Assembly: GCF_000701405.1 (NCBI RefSeq)
Contig: NZ_JNIV01000042.1
Coordinates: 1 to 38,760 of the forward strand
Length of the DNA: 38,760 bases
Reading direction: 5' to 3'
From: Deinococcus marmoris DSM 12784
Lineage (GTDB): Bacteria > Deinococcota > Deinococci > Deinococcales > Deinococcaceae
How positions within the stretch are numbered: the stretch's first letter is position 1; each line of letters opens with the position of its first letter. The notes beneath the pieces are model-generated. The model did not search any database, was not told the DNA's origin, and was given only the letters and a program-made list of their open reading frames with translations. A program made the position numbers and the translations under genes. Below, piece after piece: positions 15,566 to 23,565 of the stretch.

Positions 15566-16939
15566 TCAATCCGCCGCCACCCCGCCCAAAATCGCCCCAT
15601 CCACCAGAGCCAGTGCCTCCTCGTACACGTCTAGCCCGGCGTCCAACTCCTCTTTCGTAATGACCAGCGGTGGGCAGACCCACAGGAAGTTGAAGCGGCT
15701 GTAGGCGTAGACGTGCTTGCTCCGCAGGTGCGCGGCCAGTTGGCCCATCTCCGGCGAGGTGCCGCCGAACGGGGCCAGCGGTTCCTTCGTCGCCTTGTCC
15801 TTGACCAGCTCCAGCACGCTGAACAGGCCCTTGTAACGCACGTCGCCCACGCAGGCGTAGCGGGCCTTCATGGCCTCCAGCCGTTGCCCCAGGTACGCGC
15901 CCAGTTCCAACGCGTTTTCAAATAGGCCCTCGTCCTCGTAAATCGCCAGATTTTCCACGGCGGCGGCGCAGCAGACCGGGTGGCCGCTGTAGGTCAGGCC
16001 GCCCCACAGCATGTGCGTATCGAAATAATCGGCAATCGGCTGACTGACGATGCACGCACCCAGCGGCATGTAGCCGCTCGTCAGGCCCTTGGCGCAGGTC
16101 ACGATGTCGGGCTTGATGCCGTAGTGCTGCGTCGCCAGCCATTTGCCGGTGCGCCCGAAGCCGCTCATCACCTCGTCAGTAATCAGCAGAATGCCGTACT
16201 TGTCACACAGCGCGCGGAGTTTGAGGTAGTAGTCGTCGGGCGGAACGAGGAGGCCGTTGCTGCCCGTGATGCCCTCCACCAGAATCGCGGCGATACTATC
16301 CGGCCCTTCCATCTGAATGATTTCGTCAATGTGCGACACGCATTCGCGGCCACACGAATCCGGCGTCTTGCCGAAGGGACAGCGGTAGCAGTAAGGATCA
16401 AAGGCGCGCACCACGCCCGGTACGCCCGGCTCTACTGGCCAGCGGCGCGGATCACCGGAGGCAGTCATGCTGCCCATCGTCGCGCCGTGGTAACTGCGGT
16501 AACGGGTGATGATCTTGTCGCGGCCCGTGACCAGCCGGGCGATCTTGATCGCGTTCTCGTTGGCCTCGCTGCCGCCCAGCGTGAAGAAGGTCTTGGCCAG
16601 CCCGGTGACCTCGGCCAGTTTCTGCCCCAGCTTGCCGCGCGGCTCGGTGGCAAACGACGGCCCGGCGAAGCACATGGTATCCACCTGTTTCTTGATGGCC
16701 TCCAACATCCGTGGGTGCTGGTGGCCGATGTTCAGGTTGATCAGTTGGCTGGAAAAATCGAGCCAGGAATTGCCGTCGCCGTCAAAAAAGTGACTGCCCT
16801 TGCCCCCGGTCATCACGGGCGGCAGCGGCCCGCCCTGAACAGACCACGAGAACATGGTGTACTCGCGGTTCTGCTGCGCGATGTCGTGGGCCGAGGCGAC
16901 GGATTCAGAGACGGATGGGCGCTCTTCGGTGCTGGTCAT
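15566..16939 (-). CDS. Class III (omega-) aminotransferase
   Basis: A 457-residue PLP enzyme of the class III family, which transfers amino groups from omega-amino acids to pyruvate or similar acceptors. The PLP lysine is Lys284 in TCAKGLTSGYMPLGA. Asp255 in LLITDEVMSGFGRTG contacts the pyridine ring, and GGSEANENAIK and SYHGATMGS bind the phosphate. The sequence is like beta-alanine- or taurine-pyruvate transaminases, though substrate is not certain. A Cys-rich insert (DPYCYRCPFGKTPDSCGREC, 181-200) could bind metal or stabilise the fold. The start at 16939 follows GGAGG. Together with MmsA it would convert beta-alanine to acetyl-CoA. Confidence 0.88.
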   Translation of the reverse strand: MTSTEERPSVSESVASAHDIAQQNREYTMFSWSVQGGPLPPVMTGGKGSHFFDGDGNSWLDFSSQLINLNIGHQHPRMLEAIKKQVDTMCFAGPSFATEPRGKLGQKLAEVTGLAKTFFTLGGSEANENAIKIARLVTGRDKIITRYRSYHGATMGSMTASGDPRRWPVEPGVPGVVRAFDPYCYRCPFGKTPDSCGRECVSHIDEIIQMEGPDSIAAILVEGITGSNGLLVPPDDYYLKLRALCDKYGILLITDEVMSGFGRTGKWLATQHYGIKPDIVTCAKGLTSGYMPLGACIVSQPIADYFDTHMLWGGLTYSGHPVCCAAAVENLAIYEDEGLFENALELGAYLGQRLEAMKARYACVGDVRYKGLFSVLELVKDKATKEPLAPFGGTSPEMGQLAAHLRSKHVYAYSRFNFLWVCPPLVITKEELDAGLDVYEEALALVDGAILGGVAAD

Positions 16940-16983
16940 GGACGAACCTCCGGGCAAGAGTTGTGGAGCGGGATGCTGGGGCT

Positions 16984-17013
16984 ATTGTCCTCCTTTCGCC
17001 GTACCCGACTCAA
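16984..17013 (-). promoter_or_regulatory. Candidate promoter for the aminotransferase
   Basis: On the minus strand TTGAGT (17008-17013) and GACAAT (16984-16989) are 18 nt apart, about 45 nt upstream of the aminotransferase start. The match to a sigma-70 type promoter is moderate. Confidence 0.4.
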
Positions 17014-17057
17014 GAGACAGGGTGTCCAAAAATCACAGTGTCCAGACACAACAGAAT

Positions 17058-17088
17058 GAACCCGAAGTCTTGTCCCGACTCCGGGTTC
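17058..17088 (-). other. Strong 12-bp hairpin downstream of the tRNA-like RNA
   Basis: GAACCCGGAGTC pairs with GACTTCGGGTTC (one G-U pair) around a 7-nt loop. It begins 8 nt past the last paired strand of the tRNA-like module at 17096. No T-run follows on either strand, so it is not a standard terminator. It may be part of the RNA or its 3' boundary. Confidence 0.5.
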
Positions 17089-17095
17089 CAGAGGT

Positions 17096-17257
17096 GCCGC
17101 CCATTGGGCACGTCCACACGTTTAAGTCCTCAGTTCATTTTGAATAAACCATGCTCTGCCTGCTGAGCTACCGCCCCGTACTGGAGGAGCGAAGAAGAAT
17201 CGAACTTCTGACCCTGGTTTTTATCGACTGAGAGCGTTTGATTGGACGTTCGGCGGC
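17096..17257 (-). ncRNA. Permuted tRNA-like RNA, module 2 (bacterial Y RNA/YrlA-like candidate)
   Basis: Reading the minus strand, tRNA parts occur in permuted order. AACCA (17215-17219, position 39-43 equivalent) is followed by a 5-nt variable loop GGGTC and the T arm AGAAG-TTCGATT-CTTCT (17193-17209). Next come acceptor strand TCGCTCC (17186-17192), an 8-nt loop TCCAGTAC containing CCA, and acceptor strand GGGGCGG (17171-17177, 7 bp with two G-U pairs). Then follow TA, D arm GCTC-AGCAGGCA-GAGC (17153-17168), A, and TGGTT (17147-17151), which pairs with AACCA. The ends continue into a stem: TCTCAGT/ACTGAGG, ACGTCCA/TGGACGT and GCCGCC/GGCGGC, separated by internal loops. This matches the layout published for bacterial Y RNAs, which bind Rsr (Ro60) and mimic tRNA. 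No Rsr gene is in the window. Exact ends are not known. Confidence 0.8.
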
Positions 17258-17262
17258 GAATA

Positions 17263-17399
17263 CTCAGGCTGGAGCGAGAATCTGAGTTTGTGTTTCGAGG
17301 GTGCCGCGCCTCTGCCGTTGGGCTACCCCGCCGTGGTGGCGGGAACAGGACTCGAACCTGTACTGAACGGCGGCGTTCCTTTAGTGTGGAACTGCCCTC
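17263..17399 (-). ncRNA. Permuted tRNA-like RNA, module 1
   Basis: This is a second permuted module, 5' of module 2 on the minus strand. The T arm ACAGG-TTCGAGT-CCTGT (17345-17361) leads into acceptor strand TCCCGCC (17338-17344). A 5-nt loop ACCAC containing CCA and acceptor strand GGCGGGG (17326-17332, 7 bp, one G-U) follow, then TA and a D-like arm with GCC (17321-17323) and GGC (17308-17310). The anticodon-stem equivalent is GCCGC/GCGGC (17370-17374 with 17303-17307). Unlike module 2, the 5' strand carries an extra hairpin GTTCC-ACACTAAA-GGAAC (17375-17392) before an outer helix GAGGG/CCCTC (17395-17399 with 17297-17301), which suggests a three-way junction. A hairpin CTCAG/CTGAG (17263-17286) may mark its 3' part. 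The two modules may be one transcript or two. Confidence 0.7.
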
Positions 17400-17441
17400 T
17401 CTAAGTCTGAAGCTGAAGTTCAGCTTGGTACTCCGTCTGAC

Positions 17442-17447
17442 AGTGTA
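17442..17447 (-). promoter_or_regulatory. Possible -10 box for the tRNA-like RNAs
   Basis: TACACT on the minus strand lies after the upstream terminator and about 43 nt before the first paired strand of module 1. No convincing -35 is seen. A dyad GGCCA-GT-TGGCC lies at 17474-17485, about 30 bp upstream. Confidence 0.3.
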
Positions 17448-17511
17448 AGCGCACCGCGCCGCAGAACGCCATCGGCCAGTTGGCCTACATCACTGGGGCT
17501 GGGCAGGCCAC

Positions 17512-17535
17512 AAAAAACCCCGCACGGCGGCGGGG
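17512..17535 (-). terminator. Strong intrinsic terminator after the 243-aa gene
   Basis: On the minus strand CCCCGC, a 6-nt loop, GCGGGG and six T. It lies 20 nt past the stop of the protein gene and separates that gene from the tRNA-like RNAs, so the RNAs probably need their own promoter or read-through. Confidence 0.85.
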
Positions 17536-17555
17536 CAATCGGTAGCGTTGTGCGG

Positions 17556-18287
17556 TTACTCCAGCAGATAAGCGAAGACCTTTTCGCCCACTTTCTGACC
17601 GATGACTTCCAGCGCGTTGGCTTCCTCACGGGCAAATTTCACGGCCTGCTGGAGCTTCTGCACCCGGTCCAGCAACTCGTTGACGCGGGCGGCGGGCAGT
17701 GCGCCGGAAAACTTCAGCGTGCGCCAGTAGCCCACCGACACGTCCTCGTAGTACACCTCCACCTGCGCGGGGTGTTTGTCGGTGGCCTCGGCCTTGACGT
17801 GGTTGCGCGGAATCTTCTTGGTGCGGACCGTCTGCACGGGTTCGGTGGCATAGGCGTCGGCGGACGGATCGAACTGCCAGCTCTCGGAGGCGTCCAGCAC
17901 GGGTAGCTTGCGGACAAAGGTATACAGATCGACGAGCTGCTTTTCCAGAAACAGCAGGTAGCTCACCGGAGCGCCCCGCAGCAGCACGCGCTCTCCCACC
18001 ACCACATCGGCCTTGGCCTCGCAGTTGGCCCAGTCCTTGGTGGCGGTCACATCGAACAGATTGGCCATGATCTGGGCGGTGCGCTTCACGATATCTTCGG
18101 CCTTGACCTGCACGCGGGTCGATTCGGGCGGCAACGCCTCGCCCTCCTCGTCCTTGGGCCGGTAGGTGCGCGAGATTCCGGCCAGCAGCGCGGACTTTTG
18201 CAGGTCGTGATGGGCCTCGGTCAATTCCTGAAACGAACGGCTCTTGACGGATTTTTCGACAGCGATGATCTGGTTGAGTTTGGGCAT
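17556..18287 (-). CDS. Conserved protein of unknown function, 243 aa
   Basis: A soluble 243-residue protein with no signal peptide and no motif I can assign to a catalytic family. From memory it closely resembles uncharacterised proteins of about 245 residues that are common in actinobacteria and open with a KLNQIIAVEKG-like segment; I could not check this. The N-terminal half has a helical region (QELTEAHHDLQKSALLAGIS) and the highly regular STRVQVKAEDIVKRTAQIM. The middle has VEVYYEDVSVGYWRTLKFSG. The C-terminus is a predicted coiled helix (VNELLDRVQKLQQAVKFARE). Lys/Arg clusters such as RTKKIPRNHVK could contact nucleic acid. The start at 18287 has a GAGGAG Shine-Dalgarno. It ends just before a terminator and two tRNA-like RNAs on the same strand, which raises the possibility that it acts on them. 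Confidence 0.8.
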   Translation of the reverse strand: MPKLNQIIAVEKSVKSRSFQELTEAHHDLQKSALLAGISRTYRPKDEEGEALPPESTRVQVKAEDIVKRTAQIMANLFDVTATKDWANCEAKADVVVGERVLLRGAPVSYLLFLEKQLVDLYTFVRKLPVLDASESWQFDPSADAYATEPVQTVRTKKIPRNHVKAEATDKHPAQVEVYYEDVSVGYWRTLKFSGALPAARVNELLDRVQKLQQAVKFAREEANALEVIGQKVGEKVFAYLLE

Positions 18288-18381
18288 GGTGGTTCTCCTC
18301 AATGACTTCTGCTATGAAGTGTAAAGGGGCTGTGTCGCCGCAACCACTGGCAAACTGGCCTACTCCTGCCGCACAAATGGA

Positions 18382-19080
18382 CTACTGAACGCTGCGCAGC
18401 TCCAGCGCCAGCAGCAGCCCCAGTTGCCGCCGGGGATCGTCCAGATCGCCCAGCATGGCCCGCAACTGTTCCAGTCGGTAATACACCGTCTGACGGCGCA
18501 CACCCAGACTACGGGCGGATTCGGCCACGTTGAAATTGCACGCCAGCAGCGCGCTCAGCGTATCCATCAGGGTCAGGCGCGGGCGCGGTGGCAGTGCCAG
18601 AATTGCGCCCAGATGCGAGGCCACAAAATCGGCGGCGCGGCCCGTCTCGTTCAGGGCGTCGGTCAATGGGGCCAGCGAGGGCGGGGAAGTGGCGGCGGGC
18701 GGCCTGAGAATCCGGGCATGGGCGGCGCGGGTCAGTTCCGCAAAGTTGACCTCCTGCCGGAAGACGATCAGCGGAAAGTCGGTCTCATGGGCCGCCTCCA
18801 GCACTGCCAGTGGGAGTTCACGCACCTCGCGCACCAACTCCAATGCCAGCCCGTGCGCCCCGCCAGCGGCCAGCGAGCGGATGTAAACCGCAGCATCCTC
18901 CCCGATCAGCGGTGTCCCCGTGCTGAGCAGCAGTTCCCCGCCGCTGAGAAAGCGGGCCGCGTCACTGATCTCGGAGACGTGGACCCAGGTGATCGGTTGC
19001 CCCTGTCGGGCGTGACCGCTCCTGACCTCTGCACCCGCGAAAGCCGGGAGGGTCAGCAACTCGGCCAGGGTGGGCAGCAT
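18382..19080 (-). CDS. Short PucR-family transcriptional regulator
   Basis: A 232-residue regulator with the N-terminal PucR purine-catabolism domain (TLAELLTLPAFAGAEVRSG to about residue 120). Its C-terminal helix-turn-helix of the PucR/CdaR type is LLACNFNVAESARSLGV followed by RRQTVYYRLEQL. Typical PucR proteins are about 500 residues and have a GGDEF-like middle domain; here a short Pro/Ala-rich linker replaces it. The ATG at 19080 lies 6 nt after a TAAGCT box (19087-19092, minus strand), so the mRNA is probably leaderless. It is divergent from the gamma-lyase gene and could control that gene, the pxp run or the purine operon. Regulation by a purine is not shown. Confidence 0.85.
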   Translation of the reverse strand: MLPTLAELLTLPAFAGAEVRSGHARQGQPITWVHVSEISDAARFLSGGELLLSTGTPLIGEDAAVYIRSLAAGGAHGLALELVREVRELPLAVLEAAHETDFPLIVFRQEVNFAELTRAAHARILRPPAATSPPSLAPLTDALNETGRAADFVASHLGAILALPPRPRLTLMDTLSALLACNFNVAESARSLGVRRQTVYYRLEQLRAMLGDLDDPRRQLGLLLALELRSVQ

Positions 19081-19115
19081 GGGCACAGCTTAGCCGCAGT
19101 CCGCATCCGTCCATC

Positions 19116-19135
19116 CCTAACGAACGCCCGTTAGG
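19116..19135. promoter_or_regulatory. Inverted repeat between pucR-like gene and gamma-lyase (candidate operator)
   Basis: CCTAACG, 6-bp spacer, CGTTAGG: two perfect 7-bp half-sites. It overlaps the expected -35 region of the promoter at 19146 and lies about 25 bp from the divergent regulator's -10 box, so one bound protein could act on both genes. Confidence 0.6.
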
Positions 19136-19145
19136 TGACTTGGCC

Positions 19146-19151
19146 TAAGAT
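19146..19151 (+). promoter_or_regulatory. Leaderless -10 box of the gamma-lyase gene
   Basis: TAAGAT ends 6 nt before the ATG at 19158; no Shine-Dalgarno is present. Confidence 0.55.
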
Positions 19152-19157
19152 GACAGT

Positions 19158-20354
<1,197 letters not shown>

Positions 20355-20380
20355 AAGCGCCACCCCCTGAACTTTTCCGC

Positions 20381-20386
20381 TAGCCT
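20381..20386 (+). promoter_or_regulatory. Leaderless -10 box of pxpA
   Basis: TAGCCT ends 6 nt before the ATG at 20393. It would give the pxp run a promoter separate from that of the gamma-lyase. Confidence 0.45.
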
Positions 20387-20392
20387 GACCGC

Positions 20393-21166
20393 ATGACCCG
20401 CACCTCCATTGACCTGAACGCCGACGCGGGCGAGTCCTACGGGGCCTGGACGCTGGGCGACGACGCCAACCTGTTTCCCCTGCTCAGCAGCGTGAACGTC
20501 GCCTGTGGCTTTCACGCAGGCGATCCGCTGACCATGCAGGAAACGGTGGCACTTGCCCAGAAGCACGGCCTGGGCATCGGCGCACATCCCAGCTATCCCG
20601 ATCTGCCGGGCTTCGGGCGGCGCATCATGGAGGCCGCCCCCGATCAGGTCTATGCCGACACGTTGTACCAGATCTCGGCGCTGGCGGGGATGGCCAAGGC
20701 TGCCGGAATACCATTGCAACACGTCAAGGCCCACGGCGCACTCTCTACCCGCGCCTGGACGCACGCGCCGACGGCGGCGGCGATTGCTCAGGCCACCCGC
20801 GATTTTGACCCGGATTTGCCACTGATGGTCCTGCCCGCCACACTGCTGGAAACAGAGGCCCGCCGGCTGGGCGTTCCGGTGGTGCTGGAAACCTTTCCCG
20901 AACGCGCCTATTTACAGGATGGACGGCTGGCCCCGCGCTCCATGCCCGGCTCCAGCATCCATGACCCCGCCGAGGCCGCTCGCCGCGCGGTGATGATGGT
21001 CACGCAGGGCCGCGTTGAGGCGATAGACGGGGGTTTTTTTGAGTTTGAAGTAGACAGCTTGTGCATCCACGGCGACAACCCCAATGCTGTTCAAATCGCT
21101 CAGGCGGTGCGTGAGGCTCTGGAGAAAGCGGGCGTGGCCGTACGCTCCTTCGCTGGGCTGCCCTGA
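20393..21166 (+). CDS. pxpA: 5-oxoprolinase subunit A (LamB/YcsF family)
   Basis: A 257-residue subunit of the prokaryotic ATP-dependent 5-oxoprolinase, which opens 5-oxoproline (pyroglutamate) to glutamate together with PxpB and PxpC. The family signature is complete: IDLNADAGESYGAW, VNVACGFHAGDP, IGAHPSYPDLPGFGRR, VKAHGAL and a C-terminal DSLCIHGDNPNAV. Length matches the family. Its stop is immediately followed by the ATG of the PxpBC gene, so translation is probably coupled. Confidence 0.95.
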   Translation: MTRTSIDLNADAGESYGAWTLGDDANLFPLLSSVNVACGFHAGDPLTMQETVALAQKHGLGIGAHPSYPDLPGFGRRIMEAAPDQVYADTLYQISALAGMAKAAGIPLQHVKAHGALSTRAWTHAPTAAAIAQATRDFDPDLPLMVLPATLLETEARRLGVPVVLETFPERAYLQDGRLAPRSMPGSSIHDPAEAARRAVMMVTQGRVEAIDGGFFEFEVDSLCIHGDNPNAVQIAQAVREALEKAGVAVRSFAGLP

Positions 21167-22753
21167 ATGCAGCGACCCGCCCACGCCACCGGCTTTTACA
21201 TCCAGTTCTCGCAGGAGTTGGATTTGCGCCAGAACGCCCGCCTGCACGCCTTCCACCGGGCGCTGAGGGCGGACTGGCTGCCGGGCGTCACCGATCTCGG
21301 CCCCGGTTACGTCAACCTGTTCGTGGAGTACGACGGGGCGAGGGTTACGGGCGCAGTGGTGCGCGAATGGGTGACGCGGCATCTGCGAAGTTTCGATGAT
21401 AAGGCGGAAGCTGCGGGTCGCCTGATTGAACTCCCCGTCCGCTATGACGGCCCCGACTTGCCCGATGTCGCGGAACGCACCGGCCTGAGCGAAGCGGAAG
21501 TGGTCCGCCTGCATTCGGGTTCCGACTACCACGTCTACGCGGTGGGTTTCACCCCCGGCTTCCCCTTCCTGGGTGAAGTTCCCGAAGTTCTAAGGCTGCC
21601 GCGCCGCTCTACCCCACGCGCCAACGTCCCGTCTAATGCCGTCGCCATCGCCAATGCCCAGACCTGCGTGTACCCGCTGCCGTCGCCGGGGGGTTGGAAC
21701 CTGCTGGGAACAGCGCTGGACACAATTTATGACCCGAATCGTGTTGAACCTTTCCTGATTGCGCCGGGAGACCGGGTGCGATTTCACCCCTCGGAAGGCG
21801 AAACGCCGCCCCTGCCCAACGTGCGCGGGACGTGGCCTGCCGAACCGCGCTGGCCTGCTCTGCGTGTAGAGAAACCCGGCCTGCTGGACCTGCTGATGGA
21901 CGGTGGGCGTCTGAGACAGGCGCAGGTCGGGCTGGCCCGCAGTGGACCGCTGGACACCCGCTCGGCCCACTTTGCCAACGGTCTGGTGGGCAACGCGCCG
22001 GACGCGCCGTTGCTAGAACTGACCCTCAAAGGCCCCGTGCTGACCGCTCTGCGTGACCTCGTGGTGGGCGTGGCCGGATTCGGGATGCGCCCCGAAGGCC
22101 AGCCGATGCAGCGGAGTTTCCGACTGCGGAAGGGTGAAACGCTACGCTTTTCCTCCAACCAGTTGGGCGCACGAGCGTATCTGGCCGTAGCGGGCGGCTT
22201 TGAAGGTGCGCCGTTTCTGGGCAGTTGCAGCACTGACCTGATTGGCCGGGTGGGAAGACCGCTCAGGGCGGGAGATGTGCTGGGACTGGCGGAATCGCAA
22301 GATGCCCGCCCCGGTTTCGCCAACCTGCCGCTCAGCCTGCCTGAACACATCACCCTTCGTCTGCTGCCCGGCCCGCAAGCCTCGCTGGAAGCATTGAACG
22401 CGCTGGGCCGCGCCCCCTTCCGCGTGGCTGGATCGGACCGCATGGGCCTGCGCCTGGGCGGGCCACAGGTGCCGGGCGGTCAGGTCACCAGTGAGGCCAC
22501 CCCGCCCGGTGCCGTACAGGTCACGCCTGCCGGGGAGCCGATCATCCTGCTGGCAGACCGGGGGCGCATTGGCGGCTACCACAAGCCCGCCATTGTCCAC
22601 CCGCAGGATTTACCGCTGGCAGCGCAGTTGCGTCCCGGTCAACTCGTATCTTTAAAACCAGATACTACGGGCACACCTGAAGTCTGGGCGCAGCGCTGGT
22701 TTCTGGACGCCCAACCCCCCGCCACAGCAGTACCCATAGGAGAAAAAATATGA
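21167..22753 (+). CDS. pxpBC: Fused 5-oxoprolinase subunits B and C
   Basis: A 528-residue fusion of two subunits normally encoded separately. Residues about 1-220 are PxpB (KipI/allophanate hydrolase subunit 1 fold), with YAVGFTPGFPFLG, a Pro-rich PRRSTPRANVP and GGWNLLGTALDTIYD. Residues about 225-528 are PxpC (KipA/subunit 2), with DLLMDGGRLRQAQVGLARSG, SNQLGARAYLAVAGGFE and ILLADRGRIGGYHKPAIV. Both halves look intact. The fusion would fix a 1:1 ratio next to PxpA. Its stop overlaps the next start by 4 nt. Confidence 0.93.
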   Translation: MQRPAHATGFYIQFSQELDLRQNARLHAFHRALRADWLPGVTDLGPGYVNLFVEYDGARVTGAVVREWVTRHLRSFDDKAEAAGRLIELPVRYDGPDLPDVAERTGLSEAEVVRLHSGSDYHVYAVGFTPGFPFLGEVPEVLRLPRRSTPRANVPSNAVAIANAQTCVYPLPSPGGWNLLGTALDTIYDPNRVEPFLIAPGDRVRFHPSEGETPPLPNVRGTWPAEPRWPALRVEKPGLLDLLMDGGRLRQAQVGLARSGPLDTRSAHFANGLVGNAPDAPLLELTLKGPVLTALRDLVVGVAGFGMRPEGQPMQRSFRLRKGETLRFSSNQLGARAYLAVAGGFEGAPFLGSCSTDLIGRVGRPLRAGDVLGLAESQDARPGFANLPLSLPEHITLRLLPGPQASLEALNALGRAPFRVAGSDRMGLRLGGPQVPGGQVTSEATPPGAVQVTPAGEPIILLADRGRIGGYHKPAIVHPQDLPLAAQLRPGQLVSLKPDTTGTPEVWAQRWFLDAQPPATAVPIGEKI

Positions 22754-23565
22754 CCCATCCCCAACGTTTTACTGGCAAAACCATTCTCATCACAGGTGCG
22801 GGCGGCGGCATCGGGCGGGCGGTGGCCCTGCGCTTTGCCTCCGAGGGCGCAAATGTCGCCGTCAACGACATCAAGCCGGACATGGTGCAATCGGTGGTGG
22901 ACGAGATCACGGCGGCGGGCGGCTCTGCTCTGGCTATTCACGCCGACGTATCCGACGCCGCGCAGGTGGACGCCATGTTTGGCAAGGTGGAAGCTGAACT
23001 GGGGTACGTGGACGTGCTGTACAACAACGCCGCCCTGATTGACACCACCCGTCACTTTCTGGAGGCGGACGAGGCGTGGTGGGACCGCATTCAGAAGGTC
23101 AATCTCAAGAGCGTGTTTCTCTGCTCTCACCGCGCAGCGGGCATCATGGCGCGGCGGCGCAAGGGCGTGATCCTGACCACCTCCTCCGGCGGTGGAACCC
23201 GCGCCCACCGGGGCAACGTGGCCTACGACGCCACCAAAGGCGGCATTGAGGCCATGACCCGCTCTATGGCCCTTGACCTTGCGCCCTACGGCATTCGCGT
23301 CTGCGGCGTGGTGCCGGGCTTCATCAACACCTACGGCCTGACCGAATCCGAATTGCGCGAGCGTGAAAAGACTGTGCCACTGGGACGCTACGGCGTGGCC
23401 GAGGACATGACCGGGGCGGCGCTGTTCCTGGCCTCCGACGACGCCTCGTACATCACCGGGCAGTTCATCAGCGTGGACGGCGGCGTGCTGGTGCAGCAGC
23501 GCTCGGCAAACGTGGACACCTATCCGGTAGAGGGATTCCCCGTCGTTGAAGCTGATCTGAAGTGA
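22750..23565 (+). CDS. Short-chain dehydrogenase/reductase
   Basis: A 271-residue classical SDR. The cofactor motif is T15-GAGGGIG-22; Asp40 in AVND after strand 2 predicts NAD(H) preference. NNAA follows, then the catalytic Ser145/146 (ILTTSS) and Tyr159-x3-Lys163 (YDATK). The C-terminal 20 residues (VDTYPVEGFPVVEADLK) extend past the usual end. The specific substrate is unknown. An AGGAGAAA Shine-Dalgarno lies within the end of pxpBC. Overlaps with both neighbours make it a member of the pxp transcription unit. Confidence 0.88.
   Translation: MTHPQRFTGKTILITGAGGGIGRAVALRFASEGANVAVNDIKPDMVQSVVDEITAAGGSALAIHADVSDAAQVDAMFGKVEAELGYVDVLYNNAALIDTTRHFLEADEAWWDRIQKVNLKSVFLCSHRAAGIMARRRKGVILTTSSGGGTRAHRGNVAYDATKGGIEAMTRSMALDLAPYGIRVCGVVPGFINTYGLTESELREREKTVPLGRYGVAEDMTGAALFLASDDASYITGQFISVDGGVLVQQRSANVDTYPVEGFPVVEADLK

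Noticed and set aside
17139..17186. Ordinary tRNA-Leu(CAA) reading of the 5' half of module 2 (hairpin GTTTA-TTCAAAA-TGAAC)
   Set aside because: No T arm or matching acceptor 3' strand follows it. The acceptor strand instead pairs with the segment that precedes it, and the anticodon-stem strand TGGTT pairs with AACCA upstream.
17375..17392. Loop ACACTAAA in module 1 read as an anticodon loop with CUA, which could suppress the amber codon in the GH43 gene
   Set aside because: The loop has 8 nt and no U at position 33, and it sits outside the tRNA core. The link to the amber codon is coincidental.
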